From DASQQQ01 sp036390995 (GTDB lineage Bacteria; Actinomycetota; UBA4738; HRBIN12), in NCBI GenBank assembly GCA_036390995.1, contig DASWAT010000214.1, positions 1-24,971 on the forward strand: 24,971 bases of DNA. Direction: 5' to 3'. The position numbers and the translations under genes are program-made. The notes beneath the pieces are model-generated. The model made no database searches, was not told where the DNA came from, and saw nothing but the letters and a program-made list of their open reading frames with translations. Positions 15,719-22,962 of this stretch are shown piece after piece (position 1 is the first letter of the stretch; each line of letters opens with the position of its first letter).

Positions 15719-18007
15719 CTAGTGGGGCACGACGCGGTAGGCGTCGTAGACGTTCTCGACCTTCTTCACCGCCGACAGGATCTGCGACAGGTGGGCGATG
15801 TCGGCCAGCTCGAAGGTGAACCGCAGCGTGGTGATGCGATCGCGGCCGACCGAGGACGTGGCCGACAGGATGTTCACGTGATGGTCCGACAGCACCGTGG
15901 CCACGTCCGAGAGCAGCCGGGTGCGGTCCAGCGCCTCCACCTGGACCGAGACCACGAACGAGGTCGGCCGTCCGGTGCGCCACGAGACGTCGATCAAGCG
16001 CTCGGGCTCGCGGCCCAGCGCTCTGGCGTTCGGGCAGTCGGTGCGGTGGACGGACACACCCTGTCCCCGCGTGACGAACCCCATGATCTCGTCGCCCGGC
16101 ACCGGGGTGCAGCACCTGGCGAGCCGCACCCACACATCGACCGAGCCCGGCACCACAACGCCGGAGGTGATGTCCGGCTGGCCCACGCTCACCGGGCGCG
16201 CCAGCGGCACCTGCGTGACGTCCTCCTCGGGCGTGCCGCTCACGGACCGGGCCAGGCGCGCCACCACCGACTGCGGCGACACGTGCCCCTCCCCCAGCGC
16301 CACGTACAGCGACTCCAGGTTCGGGAACTTCATCTCGGCGGCGACCTGCTCGAGGGCCTCCTCGGTGGCCAGCCGCTTGAACGGCACGTTCTGCTTGCGC
16401 ATCACGCGGTGGAGGGCGTCGCGGCCCTGGTCGAGCGCATCCTCTCGCCGTTCGCGACTGAACCACTGGCGGATCTTGTTCCGGGCCCGAGGCGTCACCA
16501 CGAACTGCAGCCAGTCCTGCGACGGCCCCTCGCCCTGGGCCCGCGAGGTGAGGATCTCCACGGAGTCGCCGGTCCGGAGCGCGTAGTCCAGCGGCACGAG
16601 CTTGCCCGAGACCTTCGCGCCGATCGTGCGGTGCCCGACCTCCGTGTGGATGGAGTACGCGAAGTCCACGGGCGTGGCGCCGGCCGGCAGGTTGATCACG
16701 TCGCCCTTCGGCGTGAACACGAAGACCTGCCCCCGGTACAGGTCGATCTTCAGTCCCTCCATGAACTCGCGGGGGTCGGCCATGTCCTTCAGCCACTCCA
16801 TCATCTGGCCGAGCCACGCGAGGTCCGCGGCCTCCTTCGCCTTCTTCCCGCCCTGGCCCTCCTTGTAGCGCCAGTGGGCCGCGATGCCGAACTCGGCGGT
16901 CCGGTGCATCTCGCGGGTGCGGATCTGGACCTCGATCGGCCGGCCCTCCGGCCCCACCACCGTGGTGTGGAGGGACTGGTACATGTTCGACTTGGGCATC
17001 GCGATGTAGTCCTTGAACCGCCCGGGGATCGGCTTCCACAGGGAGTGGATGGCGCCGAGCGCGCCGTAGCTGTCGCGGATCGAGTCCACGAGGATGCGGA
17101 TGGCGGCCAGGTCGTAGATCTCGTTGAACTCCTTGCCGCCGACGACCATCTTCTCGTAGATCGAGTACAGGTGCTTCGGGCGCCCCTCGACCTCGGCCTT
17201 CACCCCGGCCTCGCGCAGCCGGTTCCGGGACGCCTTCAGCACGCCCTCCACGTAGGCCTGGCGCTCGGCCCGCCGGGCCTCCACGAGGTTCGCGATCTCG
17301 CGGTACGGGCCGGGGTGGAGCGTCTTGAAGGCGAGGTCCTCGAGCTCCCACTTGATCTGCTGCACGCCGAGCCGGTGCGCGAGCGGCGCGAAGATGTCGA
17401 GGGTCTCGGTCGCGGTGTTCCGCTGACGGGCCGGCGGCAGGGCGCCGAGGGTTCGCATGTTGTGGAGGCGGTCGGCCAGCTTGATCAGCAGGACCCGGAT
17501 GTCGCCGGCCATGGCCACGATCATCTTGCGGACGTTCTCGGCCTGCTCCTGCTCGCGGCTGTGGAACTCGATGTGCATCAGTTTCGTCAGGCCGTCGACG
17601 ATCCGAGCCACCTCGACGCCGAACTCGCCCTCGAGCTCCTCCAGCGTGATCTCGGTGTCCTCGACCACGTCGTGGAGGAGGGCCGCCACCAGGGTGGTCG
17701 TGTCCAGGCCGAGGTCGGCCAGGATCGTGGTCACGGCGATGGGGTGCTCCACGAAGTCCTCGCCCGACAGCCGTTTCTGCCCCTCGTGATGGGCCTCCGC
17801 GTAGGCGTAGGCCTGGTGGATCTGCTTGAGGTCCGCCTTCGCGTTGTAGCTGCGGACCGTGCGGACGAGCTGCTCGAAGCTCTCGCGCTGGATCTCGGGC
17901 TCGGCGCCCTGCCCGGGACGCAGCCTCGACAGGAGGCCGCCCTTGCGCTCGGGCTTGCCCTGCTCGGGCTTGCCCTGTTCGGTCTTGACCTGCTCCGGGC
18001 CGTCCAC
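15719..18007 (-). CDS. rel: Bifunctional (p)ppGpp synthetase/hydrolase (RelA/SpoT family)
   Basis: This 762-aa long RSH protein makes and degrades ppGpp, setting the stringent response. Domains in order are: a flexible Gln/Lys/Pro repeat (8-20); the HD hydrolase with HPIAVTTILADLGLD, HD at 112-113 in LLHDVVEDT, and KLADRLHNMRTL; the synthetase with RFKDYIAMPK (330-339), NMYQSLHTTV and EVQIRT; TGS at about 425-488; the zinc-finger/conserved-cysteine part ARCCTPVPGDE (630-640) to HRTDC; and an ACT domain from about 683. The intact HD motif and the basic RFKD form of the synthetase motif point to a bifunctional enzyme. The GTG at 18007 follows a strong GAGGAGG. This start is preferred because the frame upstream runs into apt. 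The apt-rel order is typical of Actinomycetota. Confidence 0.97.
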   Translation of the reverse strand: MDGPEQVKTEQGKPEQGKPERKGGLLSRLRPGQGAEPEIQRESFEQLVRTVRSYNAKADLKQIHQAYAYAEAHHEGQKRLSGEDFVEHPIAVTTILADLGLDTTTLVAALLHDVVEDTEITLEELEGEFGVEVARIVDGLTKLMHIEFHSREQEQAENVRKMIVAMAGDIRVLLIKLADRLHNMRTLGALPPARQRNTATETLDIFAPLAHRLGVQQIKWELEDLAFKTLHPGPYREIANLVEARRAERQAYVEGVLKASRNRLREAGVKAEVEGRPKHLYSIYEKMVVGGKEFNEIYDLAAIRILVDSIRDSYGALGAIHSLWKPIPGRFKDYIAMPKSNMYQSLHTTVVGPEGRPIEVQIRTREMHRTAEFGIAAHWRYKEGQGGKKAKEAADLAWLGQMMEWLKDMADPREFMEGLKIDLYRGQVFVFTPKGDVINLPAGATPVDFAYSIHTEVGHRTIGAKVSGKLVPLDYALRTGDSVEILTSRAQGEGPSQDWLQFVVTPRARNKIRQWFSRERREDALDQGRDALHRVMRKQNVPFKRLATEEALEQVAAEMKFPNLESLYVALGEGHVSPQSVVARLARSVSGTPEEDVTQVPLARPVSVGQPDITSGVVVPGSVDVWVRLARCCTPVPGDEIMGFVTRGQGVSVHRTDCPNARALGREPERLIDVSWRTGRPTSFVVSVQVEALDRTRLLSDVATVLSDHHVNILSATSSVGRDRITTLRFTFELADIAHLSQILSAVKKVENVYDAYRVVPH
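17946..17990. repeat. Three 15-nt tandem repeats at the 5' end of rel
   Basis: Three in-frame copies of a 15-nt unit (CGCTCGGGCTTGCCC, TGCTCGGGCTTGCCC and the diverged TGTTCGGTCTTGACC on the plus strand) encode the five-residue units KTEQ/GKPEQ/GKPER near residues 8-21 of Rel, ahead of the HD domain. Copy number could vary without shifting the frame. Confidence 0.7.
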
Positions 18008-18014
18008 GGCGCTC

Positions 18015-18030
18015 GCCTCCTCGAAGAGGC
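18015..18030 (-). promoter_or_regulatory. Possible stem-loop over the rel ribosome-binding site
   Basis: In the message the segment reads GCCTC-TTCGAG-GAGGC, a 5-bp stem whose loop and 3' arm contain the GAGGAGG ribosome site of rel (18022-18016). It lies in the 38-nt gap after apt. Translating ribosomes finishing apt would be close enough to open it. The stem is short, so chance pairing in GC-rich DNA is possible. Confidence 0.3.
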
Positions 18031-18045
18031 CAGTGTAGCCGTCGC

Positions 18046-18567
18046 TCAGTAGGTGATGAGCGTGAACAGGTCGTAGCCGTCGATCTGCTTGCGACCCTCG
18101 AGGAAGCCGAGCTCGATCAGGCACGCGATCCCCACGACCTTGCCGCCGACCCGTTCGACCAGGTCGGCGGTGGCCCTCGCGGTGCCGCCGGTGGCCAGGA
18201 CGTCGTCGACGATGAGCACACGCTCGCCCTGCCTCACGGCATCCTTGTGGATCTCCAGGGTGGCCGTGCCGTACTCGAGGACGTACTCGGCCGCCTCGGT
18301 GTCCCAGGGCAGCTTGTCCTTCTTGCGGACGGGGACGAAGCCGGCGCCGAAGTGATACGCGACCGGCGCCGCGAGGATGAACCCCCGGGCCTCGATGCCC
18401 ACCACCTTGTCCACGCTCCCGCGCCCGAAGTGGAGCACGATGAGGTCGATCACGGTCGAGTACGCGACCTCGTCTGCCAGGAGCGGCGTGATGTCCTTGA
18501 AGACGATGCCGGGCTGGGGGAAGTCGGGCACGTCGCGGACGAGCCCCCGGATCTGTTCGATGTCCAC
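18046..18567 (-). CDS. apt: Adenine phosphoribosyltransferase
   Basis: Apt converts adenine and PRPP to AMP in purine salvage. The 173-aa protein has standard length, with the N-terminal signature DFPQPGIVFKDITPLL (15-30), VVGIEARGF (55-63), RKKDKLPWDT (81-90) and the PRPP-binding loop VLIVDDVLATGGTA (117-130). The GTG start at 18567 is chosen because GGAGGG lies 4 nt ahead and the N-terminus then aligns with the family. The open frame continuing upstream covers secF in another frame and is not coding. It follows secF by 35 nt and precedes rel by 38 nt, so it probably shares their message. Secretion-apt-rel clustering is conserved in Actinomycetota, placing nucleotide salvage beside ppGpp metabolism. 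Confidence 0.96.
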   Translation of the reverse strand: MDIEQIRGLVRDVPDFPQPGIVFKDITPLLADEVAYSTVIDLIVLHFGRGSVDKVVGIEARGFILAAPVAYHFGAGFVPVRKKDKLPWDTEAAEYVLEYGTATLEIHKDAVRQGERVLIVDDVLATGGTARATADLVERVGGKVVGIACLIELGFLEGRKQIDGYDLFTLITY

Positions 18568-18602
18568 CGCTCCCTCCGAGCTTCCTCCGGCCTCAGACCC
18601 GA

Positions 18603-19772
18603 CTACCTGCGCTTGCGCTTGGCGGGTTTCTTCTTCCCCTTCGCGCTGCCCTTCGACCCCCCCTTGGGCCGGGGGCGTGAGGGGTTCGGGCTGCGGGTGG
18701 TGGCCCGCACGGCCGCGGCCTCCCCGCCGATCGCGGGGGCCGGCTCGCCGTTGCCGGAGGCCGCGGCGAGCTCCGCCGTCGCCGCCGGAACGGCCCGCAG
18801 GCGGCGGCCGGCCGCGTCCCGGGCAGTGGCGCGAGCCCGGATCTGCGCGTACTTCGGCTCGCGCTCCTTCAGGATGGCCAGGATCGGCGAGGCCACGAAG
18901 ATCGACGAGTACGTACCGGACAGGACGCCGACCATCATCGCGAAGGCGAAGTCCTTCAGCGTGTCCCCTCCGAACAGCAGCAGCGACAGGATCGGGAAGA
19001 CGACGACCAGCGAGGTGTTCACCGACCGCATGAACACCTGGTTCAGCGAGGTGTTCACGACGCCGCCGTACGTGTCCTTGGCCAGCATGGCCGGGGACTC
19101 CGTGTTCTCCTTGATCTTGTCGAAGATGACGACCGTGTCGTACAGCGAATAACCGAGGATCGTGAGGACGGCGATGATGGTGGCCGGCGTGACCTCGCGT
19201 CCGACCAGCGCGTAGACGCCGATCGTGATCAGCACGTCGTGGACGAGCGCCGCCATGGCGCCGATGGCCATCTTCCACTCGAACCGGAGCGTGATGTACA
19301 GCGTGATGGCGATCAGCACGACGATGAGGCCCTGGACCGCCTTCTTCGAGATCTCCGAGCCGAACGTGGGCCCCACGTCGGTCCGGTTGATGTCGCTGGG
19401 ACTCACGCCGGCCTGCTTCGCGAGCTCGTCGATCAGCCGGGTCCGCTCCGTGTCGGAGAGCGTGGTCAGGCTCTGGGTCCGGATCGAGACCTGGTTCCCG
19501 CCCACGATCTGAACCTCGGAGTTCTGTCCCAGGCCGAAGTCCGCCAAGATGGACTGCACGTCCTGGACGCTCTCGCCGCTCACGTTCTGGTAGGTGATCT
19601 GGGAACCACCCTCGAAGTCGATGGACAGGTTCAGGTGCCGGACGGCCAGCCCCACGATCGAGAGCACGATGACCGCCCCCGAGATCAGGAACCACCAGTT
19701 CCGGTGCTCGATGAACCGGAAGTGGGGCTCCCGGTGACCCCGGAACGTGGCGACGGCGTGACGCAGGTTCAT
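18603..19772 (-). CDS. secF: Protein translocase subunit SecF with basic C-terminal tail
   Basis: SecF pairs with SecD to drive late steps of Sec export by the proton gradient. The 389-aa protein has a first helix at about 27-45, then LNLSIDFEGGSQITY, an extracytoplasmic domain to about 140, and five further helices. These include the conserved TILGYSLYDTVVIFDKIKEN (203-222) and LFGGDTLKDFAFAMMVG. The family core ends near residue 302. After it comes a cytoplasmic extension that is Ala/Arg-rich and then strongly basic: residues 360-389 hold 14 Lys/Arg and no acidic residue. The ATG at 19772 overlaps the secD stop by 4 nt (ATGA), so SecD and SecF are translationally coupled. Confidence 0.97.
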   Translation of the reverse strand: MNLRHAVATFRGHREPHFRFIEHRNWWFLISGAVIVLSIVGLAVRHLNLSIDFEGGSQITYQNVSGESVQDVQSILADFGLGQNSEVQIVGGNQVSIRTQSLTTLSDTERTRLIDELAKQAGVSPSDINRTDVGPTFGSEISKKAVQGLIVVLIAITLYITLRFEWKMAIGAMAALVHDVLITIGVYALVGREVTPATIIAVLTILGYSLYDTVVIFDKIKENTESPAMLAKDTYGGVVNTSLNQVFMRSVNTSLVVVFPILSLLLFGGDTLKDFAFAMMVGVLSGTYSSIFVASPILAILKEREPKYAQIRARATARDAAGRRLRAVPAATAELAAASGNGEPAPAIGGEAAAVRATTRSPNPSRPRPKGGSKGSAKGKKKPAKRKRR

Positions 19773-21757
19773 CTCGAGCCCCCCGCCACCGGCAGAAGCT
19801 CACCGGGCTCCGGCTCCGCCGCCACGCCGCTGGTGAGGCCGAATCCGTGCAGGTTCACCAGGCGCTCGTTCCGGGCGATCAGGAACACCACCGGCCGCTT
19901 GAAGAAATAGACGACGAACAGGTCAAGCAGCGTGGCCACGCCCAGCGTCAGCGCGAACCCCCGGACGGAGCTGATCGCCGTCACGTACAGGACCAGGGCG
20001 GCGAGCGCCGTGACGATGTCGGCCGCGACGATCGTCTTGTACGCCCGCTTGAACGCCGGCTGGACCGCGGCGCGGGGGGTCTTGCCGTGCCGGACCTCGT
20101 CCTTCAGTCGCTCGAAGAACACGATGTACGAGTCCGCGGTGATGCCGAGGGAGATCACGAGGCCGGCGACGCCGGCCAGCGTCAGGCTGTACCCCACCGT
20201 GCGACCCGCGACCGACACGAGCGCGATCGCGAGAACCGCCCAGATGCTCATGCCGAGCATGGCCACGATGCCGAGCAGCCGGTAGTAGAAGAGCAGGTAC
20301 AACAGGAGCAGCGCCAGGCCGACCAGCCCGGCGACGATCCCCTGGTGGAGCGACTCCTTGCCCAGGGTCGGGCTCACGGTCTCGACCTGCTGCTTCTTCA
20401 GGTTCACGGGCAGGGCGCCGGCGTTCAGCTGGGTGGCCAGGTCCTGGGCTCGCTGCTTCGTGAAGCTCCCGGTGATGACGCCGCTGCCGTTCGTGATGGC
20501 GCTCTGCACGGTGGGCGCCGAGATCACCTTGTCGTCCACCACGATGGCCAGCTGCTTGCCCACCAGCCGGGTGGTCACGTCGCCGAACGTCTTCGCGCCG
20601 GAGCTGGTGAGCGTGAAGTCGATCTGCCAGCCCGTGGCCGCCTGGGTCTGGCTCCCGGTGTTGTACACGGCCGTGGCCTTCTTGATGGCGTCGCCGGTGA
20701 TCTCGACCGGTCCGAGCTTGTACTTCGTGGAGCCGTCCTGGCCGAGGAACACGACGGACTTGTCCTTGAGCGCGCTGAAGCTGCAGTCCGAGGACTCCTG
20801 CTGGGCGGGCGTGGCGCACGTCACCGGCGTGGACGCGTAGTCCGGGCTGCTGGCGGTGAGCGTCTCGAGCACCTCGCGCTGCTCCAACCGCGCCGTGGTG
20901 CCGATCGTCTGGAGGAGCCGCTCCTGTCCGGTCTCCTGGAGCTTGGCCTGCGCGGCGTCGCGAGTGAGGAAGCACCCCTGGTTCGTGCCGGCCGAGCTGA
21001 TCGCGCAGAACTGCTGGGTCTCGTGCTGGGCCGACAGGGCCGACAGCGCGGCCTGGGCGTCGGTCTCGGTCTGCGCGCAGGCCGGTCCGACGTCGCTGGA
21101 GAGCGTGTCCCCCTGCGAGGTCTGCAGGCAGTACTCCTGTGTCACGTCCGTGCCGATGCCGGCGAGCGCGGCGTCGGCCTTCTTCTTCGTGTCGTAGCAC
21201 GGCGCGGTCGAGAGACCGGTGCCCGACAGGCACCACTGCCCGCTCTGCTTCTGCACGGCGATGGCCTTGATCGCGGCCTGGGCGTCCTTCAGCGCTCCGA
21301 AGCACGGCGCGCTGCCGCCCCAGGCGTCGCCCGTCAGGCAGACCGACGTCAGGACCGGTTTCACCGCCGTCCCCGACAGCGCGGTCTGCGCGTCGGACTG
21401 GCTTGGGTAGCACCCGAAGCTCTGCTGGTCCTGCCCGATGAGGCAGTACTGGTCCTTCGCCCGCTGCTCGATGGTCCCCCTGGCCAGCCCGGGGATCTGG
21501 ACCTCGATGTTCGTGCCGGAGAGGTACAGGAGTGGCTCGCCGACCCCGAACGCGTCCACGCGGCTCCGGATGTTCTCCAGCGCCCGCTCCATGACGTCCT
21601 TCGAGGTCCCGTTCGGCGCGGCCAGGATCACCGAGACGCCGCCCTCCAGGTCCAGGCCCAGGACCGGGCGGATCCCGCCGAGGAGGGCCACCAGGGACCC
21701 CGCGACCAGGACGCCCACGAACACGATCGACAGCCAGAGGTTGCGACCGGCCTTCAC
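19769..21757 (-). CDS. secD: Protein translocase subunit SecD with cysteine-rich repeat insertion
   Basis: SecD forms the SecDF motor. The 662-aa protein has helix 1 at about 7-26, the hallmark GLDLEGGV (34-41), and the P1 start ending in EVQIPGL (85-91). P1 resumes at TIGTTARLEQREVL (284-297), then GPVEITGD and GSFTKQRAQDLATQLNAGALP. Five membrane helices follow, containing GITADSYIVFFERLKDE. Between the two P1 halves, where relatives such as the mycobacterial protein have about ten residues, lies an insertion of about 180 residues built of five cysteine-pair repeats (listed separately). It faces the outside of the membrane. The GTG at 21757 makes a GTGA overlap with the HD gene stop and has GGAG upstream. 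The core motifs are intact, so the protein should work as SecD. The role of the insertion is unknown. Confidence 0.97.
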   Translation of the reverse strand: MKAGRNLWLSIVFVGVLVAGSLVALLGGIRPVLGLDLEGGVSVILAAPNGTSKDVMERALENIRSRVDAFGVGEPLLYLSGTNIEVQIPGLARGTIEQRAKDQYCLIGQDQQSFGCYPSQSDAQTALSGTAVKPVLTSVCLTGDAWGGSAPCFGALKDAQAAIKAIAVQKQSGQWCLSGTGLSTAPCYDTKKKADAALAGIGTDVTQEYCLQTSQGDTLSSDVGPACAQTETDAQAALSALSAQHETQQFCAISSAGTNQGCFLTRDAAQAKLQETGQERLLQTIGTTARLEQREVLETLTASSPDYASTPVTCATPAQQESSDCSFSALKDKSVVFLGQDGSTKYKLGPVEITGDAIKKATAVYNTGSQTQAATGWQIDFTLTSSGAKTFGDVTTRLVGKQLAIVVDDKVISAPTVQSAITNGSGVITGSFTKQRAQDLATQLNAGALPVNLKKQQVETVSPTLGKESLHQGIVAGLVGLALLLLYLLFYYRLLGIVAMLGMSIWAVLAIALVSVAGRTVGYSLTLAGVAGLVISLGITADSYIVFFERLKDEVRHGKTPRAAVQPAFKRAYKTIVAADIVTALAALVLYVTAISSVRGFALTLGVATLLDLFVVYFFKRPVVFLIARNERLVNLHGFGLTSGVAAEPEPGELLPVAGGSR
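20933..21451 (-). repeat. Five diverged cysteine-pair repeats inside SecD (residues about 103-275)
   Basis: Five tandem protein repeats of 34-41 residues follow the pattern [QES]-[YWFV]-C-[LA]-x(9-15)-C-[YFA]-x(4-5)-(D)AQxAL. Cysteine pairs are at 105/116, 140/152, 176/187, 210/227 and 251/262. Each repeat looks like a beta-hairpin that could be closed by a disulfide, followed by a short Ala-rich helix (SDAQTAL, KDAQAAI, KKADAAL, TDAQAAL, DAAQAKL). A sixth pair, 314/325, lies further on without the helix. The units have diverged strongly at DNA level, which argues for an old duplication kept by selection rather than a recent tandem array. Confidence 0.85.
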
Positions 21758-22497
21758 GCGAGCTCCGCCCCGTTGATGGTGAGCTTGAACCTGCAGTCCA
21801 GGATCTCGGCGGCCTTGCGGCACATCTGCATGCGACCCAGGAAGATCTCGAAGTACTCCATGACCTGGCTGATCTCGGTGTCGATCGTGAGCTCGAGCGT
21901 CACGGTCTTGGCTGCCGAGTCTACCCGCAAGAACGACTGTTCGGCGGCGAAGTTCACGCGGTCGTGGATGTCGAACTCGATCTGACCGGACTTGCGCACG
22001 CGGCTGCGGTGGACGTCGGACTTGTCGGCCAGGATCACCGCGGCCGAAGCCGGCGAGACCGCGTAGCCGTTCTCCTCCTCGTGGTTCGCGATGGCCGCCA
22101 CGATCGTCGCGAGGTCCGCGCCGGGGACCTGGTCGCGAAGGGCGTGGTACACGAGCACCGCCCCGGTCTGCCCGTGCATCTCGCGCGAGACCATGTTGCC
22201 GACGTCGTGCAGGTAGCCGGCCACGCACCCCAGGTTCGCCGTGTGCTCGTCGAACCCGGCGCGGGTGAGCACGTTGTAGGCGATCCGGGCCGTGAGGTTC
22301 GCGTGGCGGAAGCCGTGCTCGGTGTAGCCGAGCGCCTCCATCACGCGGTCGGCCGCCGAGATGAACGCCGACACCTCCGAGTTGGCCTGGACGGCCTCGA
22401 GGGTGACCGGCTCGCCGCCGGGGCTGACCTTGGCGGGCGGCGCCGGGACGCCCTGCTCGGGTCCCGTGACCGCGGGGGCCGCCGCTTCCTTCTTCAC
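21754..22497 (-). CDS. HD-domain phosphohydrolase, coupled with yajC and secD
   Basis: This 247-aa cytoplasmic protein has a Pro/Ala-rich start, then an HD metal-dependent phosphohydrolase domain. Metal ligands are visible in order: His65, His97-Asp98 in GYLHDVGNM, His108, His139 in IANHEEE and Asp158 in ILADKSD. The number of histidines suggests a two-metal site. A C-terminal domain follows (VTLELTIDTEISQVMEYFEI, then MQMCRKAAEILDCRF), which I recognise from HD proteins of unknown substrate in Firmicutes and related bacteria. Candidate substrates for such domains are nucleotides and cyclic dinucleotides; the sequence does not say which. GTG at 22497 overlaps the yajC stop, and the stop overlaps secD, both by GTGA. 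Expression is therefore tied to the Sec accessory genes. Confidence 0.88.
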   Translation of the reverse strand: MKKEAAAPAVTGPEQGVPAPPAKVSPGGEPVTLEAVQANSEVSAFISAADRVMEALGYTEHGFRHANLTARIAYNVLTRAGFDEHTANLGCVAGYLHDVGNMVSREMHGQTGAVLVYHALRDQVPGADLATIVAAIANHEEENGYAVSPASAAVILADKSDVHRSRVRKSGQIEFDIHDRVNFAAEQSFLRVDSAAKTVTLELTIDTEISQVMEYFEIFLGRMQMCRKAAEILDCRFKLTINGAELA

Positions 22498-22883
22498 GGC
22501 CGGGTGCCGGCCTCCTCGTCGGTCCCCTCGTCGTCCGAGGAGCTGTCGTACTCGTCCTGGTCCTGGTCCTCGTCCTCGACGAAGCGCTGGCTGATCGCGC
22601 GGCGCAGCATGCGGACGTTGGTTCCCGGGGCGATCTCGATGGTCACGATGTCGGACTCCTCGTCGATCTCGACGATCGTGCCGAACATCCCTCCCGCGGT
22701 CATGACCTCGTCGCCGACCTCCAAGCTCTGCAGGATGCTCTGCTGCTGGCGGGCCCGGGTGCGCTGGGGGCGGATCAGGAGGAAGTAGAACACCCCGCCC
22801 ATGAGCACCAGCGGGGCGAGCAGGGACAGGAGCGACCCCCCCGAGGACGTGGTCGAGTTGCTCTGGGCGAGGAACTGGATCAT
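22494..22883 (-). CDS. yajC: Preprotein translocase subunit YajC with acidic tail
   Basis: YajC is the small membrane partner of SecDF. The 129-aa protein has one membrane helix at about 18-37, then the conserved LIRPQRTRARQQQ (36-48) and the cytoplasmic barrel with SLEVGDEVMTAGGMFGTIVEI (53-73). The family domain ends near residue 100. Residues 102-125 form an acidic tail with 14 Asp/Glu, encoded partly by a hexanucleotide repeat. Start is the ATG at 22883, with AAAGG about 9 nt ahead. It is the first gene of the Sec operon, 79 nt after ruvB, and its stop overlaps the HD gene. Confidence 0.96.
   Translation of the reverse strand: MIQFLAQSNSTTSSGGSLLSLLAPLVLMGGVFYFLLIRPQRTRARQQQSILQSLEVGDEVMTAGGMFGTIVEIDEESDIVTIEIAPGTNVRMLRRAISQRFVEDEDQDQDEYDSSSDDEGTDEEAGTRP
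22554..22577. repeat. Four-copy hexanucleotide repeat (GTCCTS) in yajC
   Basis: Plus-strand units GTCCTG, GTCCTG, GTCCTC, GTCCTC encode alternating acidic residues with Gln/Glu in the YajC tail (near residues 103-110). Gain or loss of units would keep the frame and change tail length by two residues. Confidence 0.75.
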
Positions 22884-22962
22884 CGAACGGCGCCTTTCGT
22901 GCGTACGGGTGCGTATCGGGACGAACCCGCAGCATACAGGCTACCGCGCCGGGGTAGAGAGC
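22884..22962 (-). promoter_or_regulatory. Intergenic leader of the yajC-secDF operon
   Basis: The 79 nt after ruvB contain, in transcription order, an inverted repeat CTACC/GGTAG (22957-22941), a possible -10 box TATGCT (22936-22931) without a convincing -35, and two direct copies of TACGCAC (22915-22909 and 22905-22899) exactly 10 nt apart. AAAGG follows ahead of the start. The gap is the natural place for a promoter of the Sec operon, or for a weak ruvB terminator. None of these elements is strong alone. Confidence 0.3.

Noticed and set aside
14589..17351. N-terminal extension of the hisS frame over more than 900 codons
   Set aside because: The extension crosses the hydrolase, dtd and rel genes out of frame and is Arg/Gly/Pro-rich nonsense. 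HisRS proper begins at GTLDLLPPE.
14825..18052. 1075-codon open frame on the plus strand
   Set aside because: Antisense to rel, dtd and the metallo-hydrolase gene. The His/Arg/Val/Asp-rich product has no recognisable motif.
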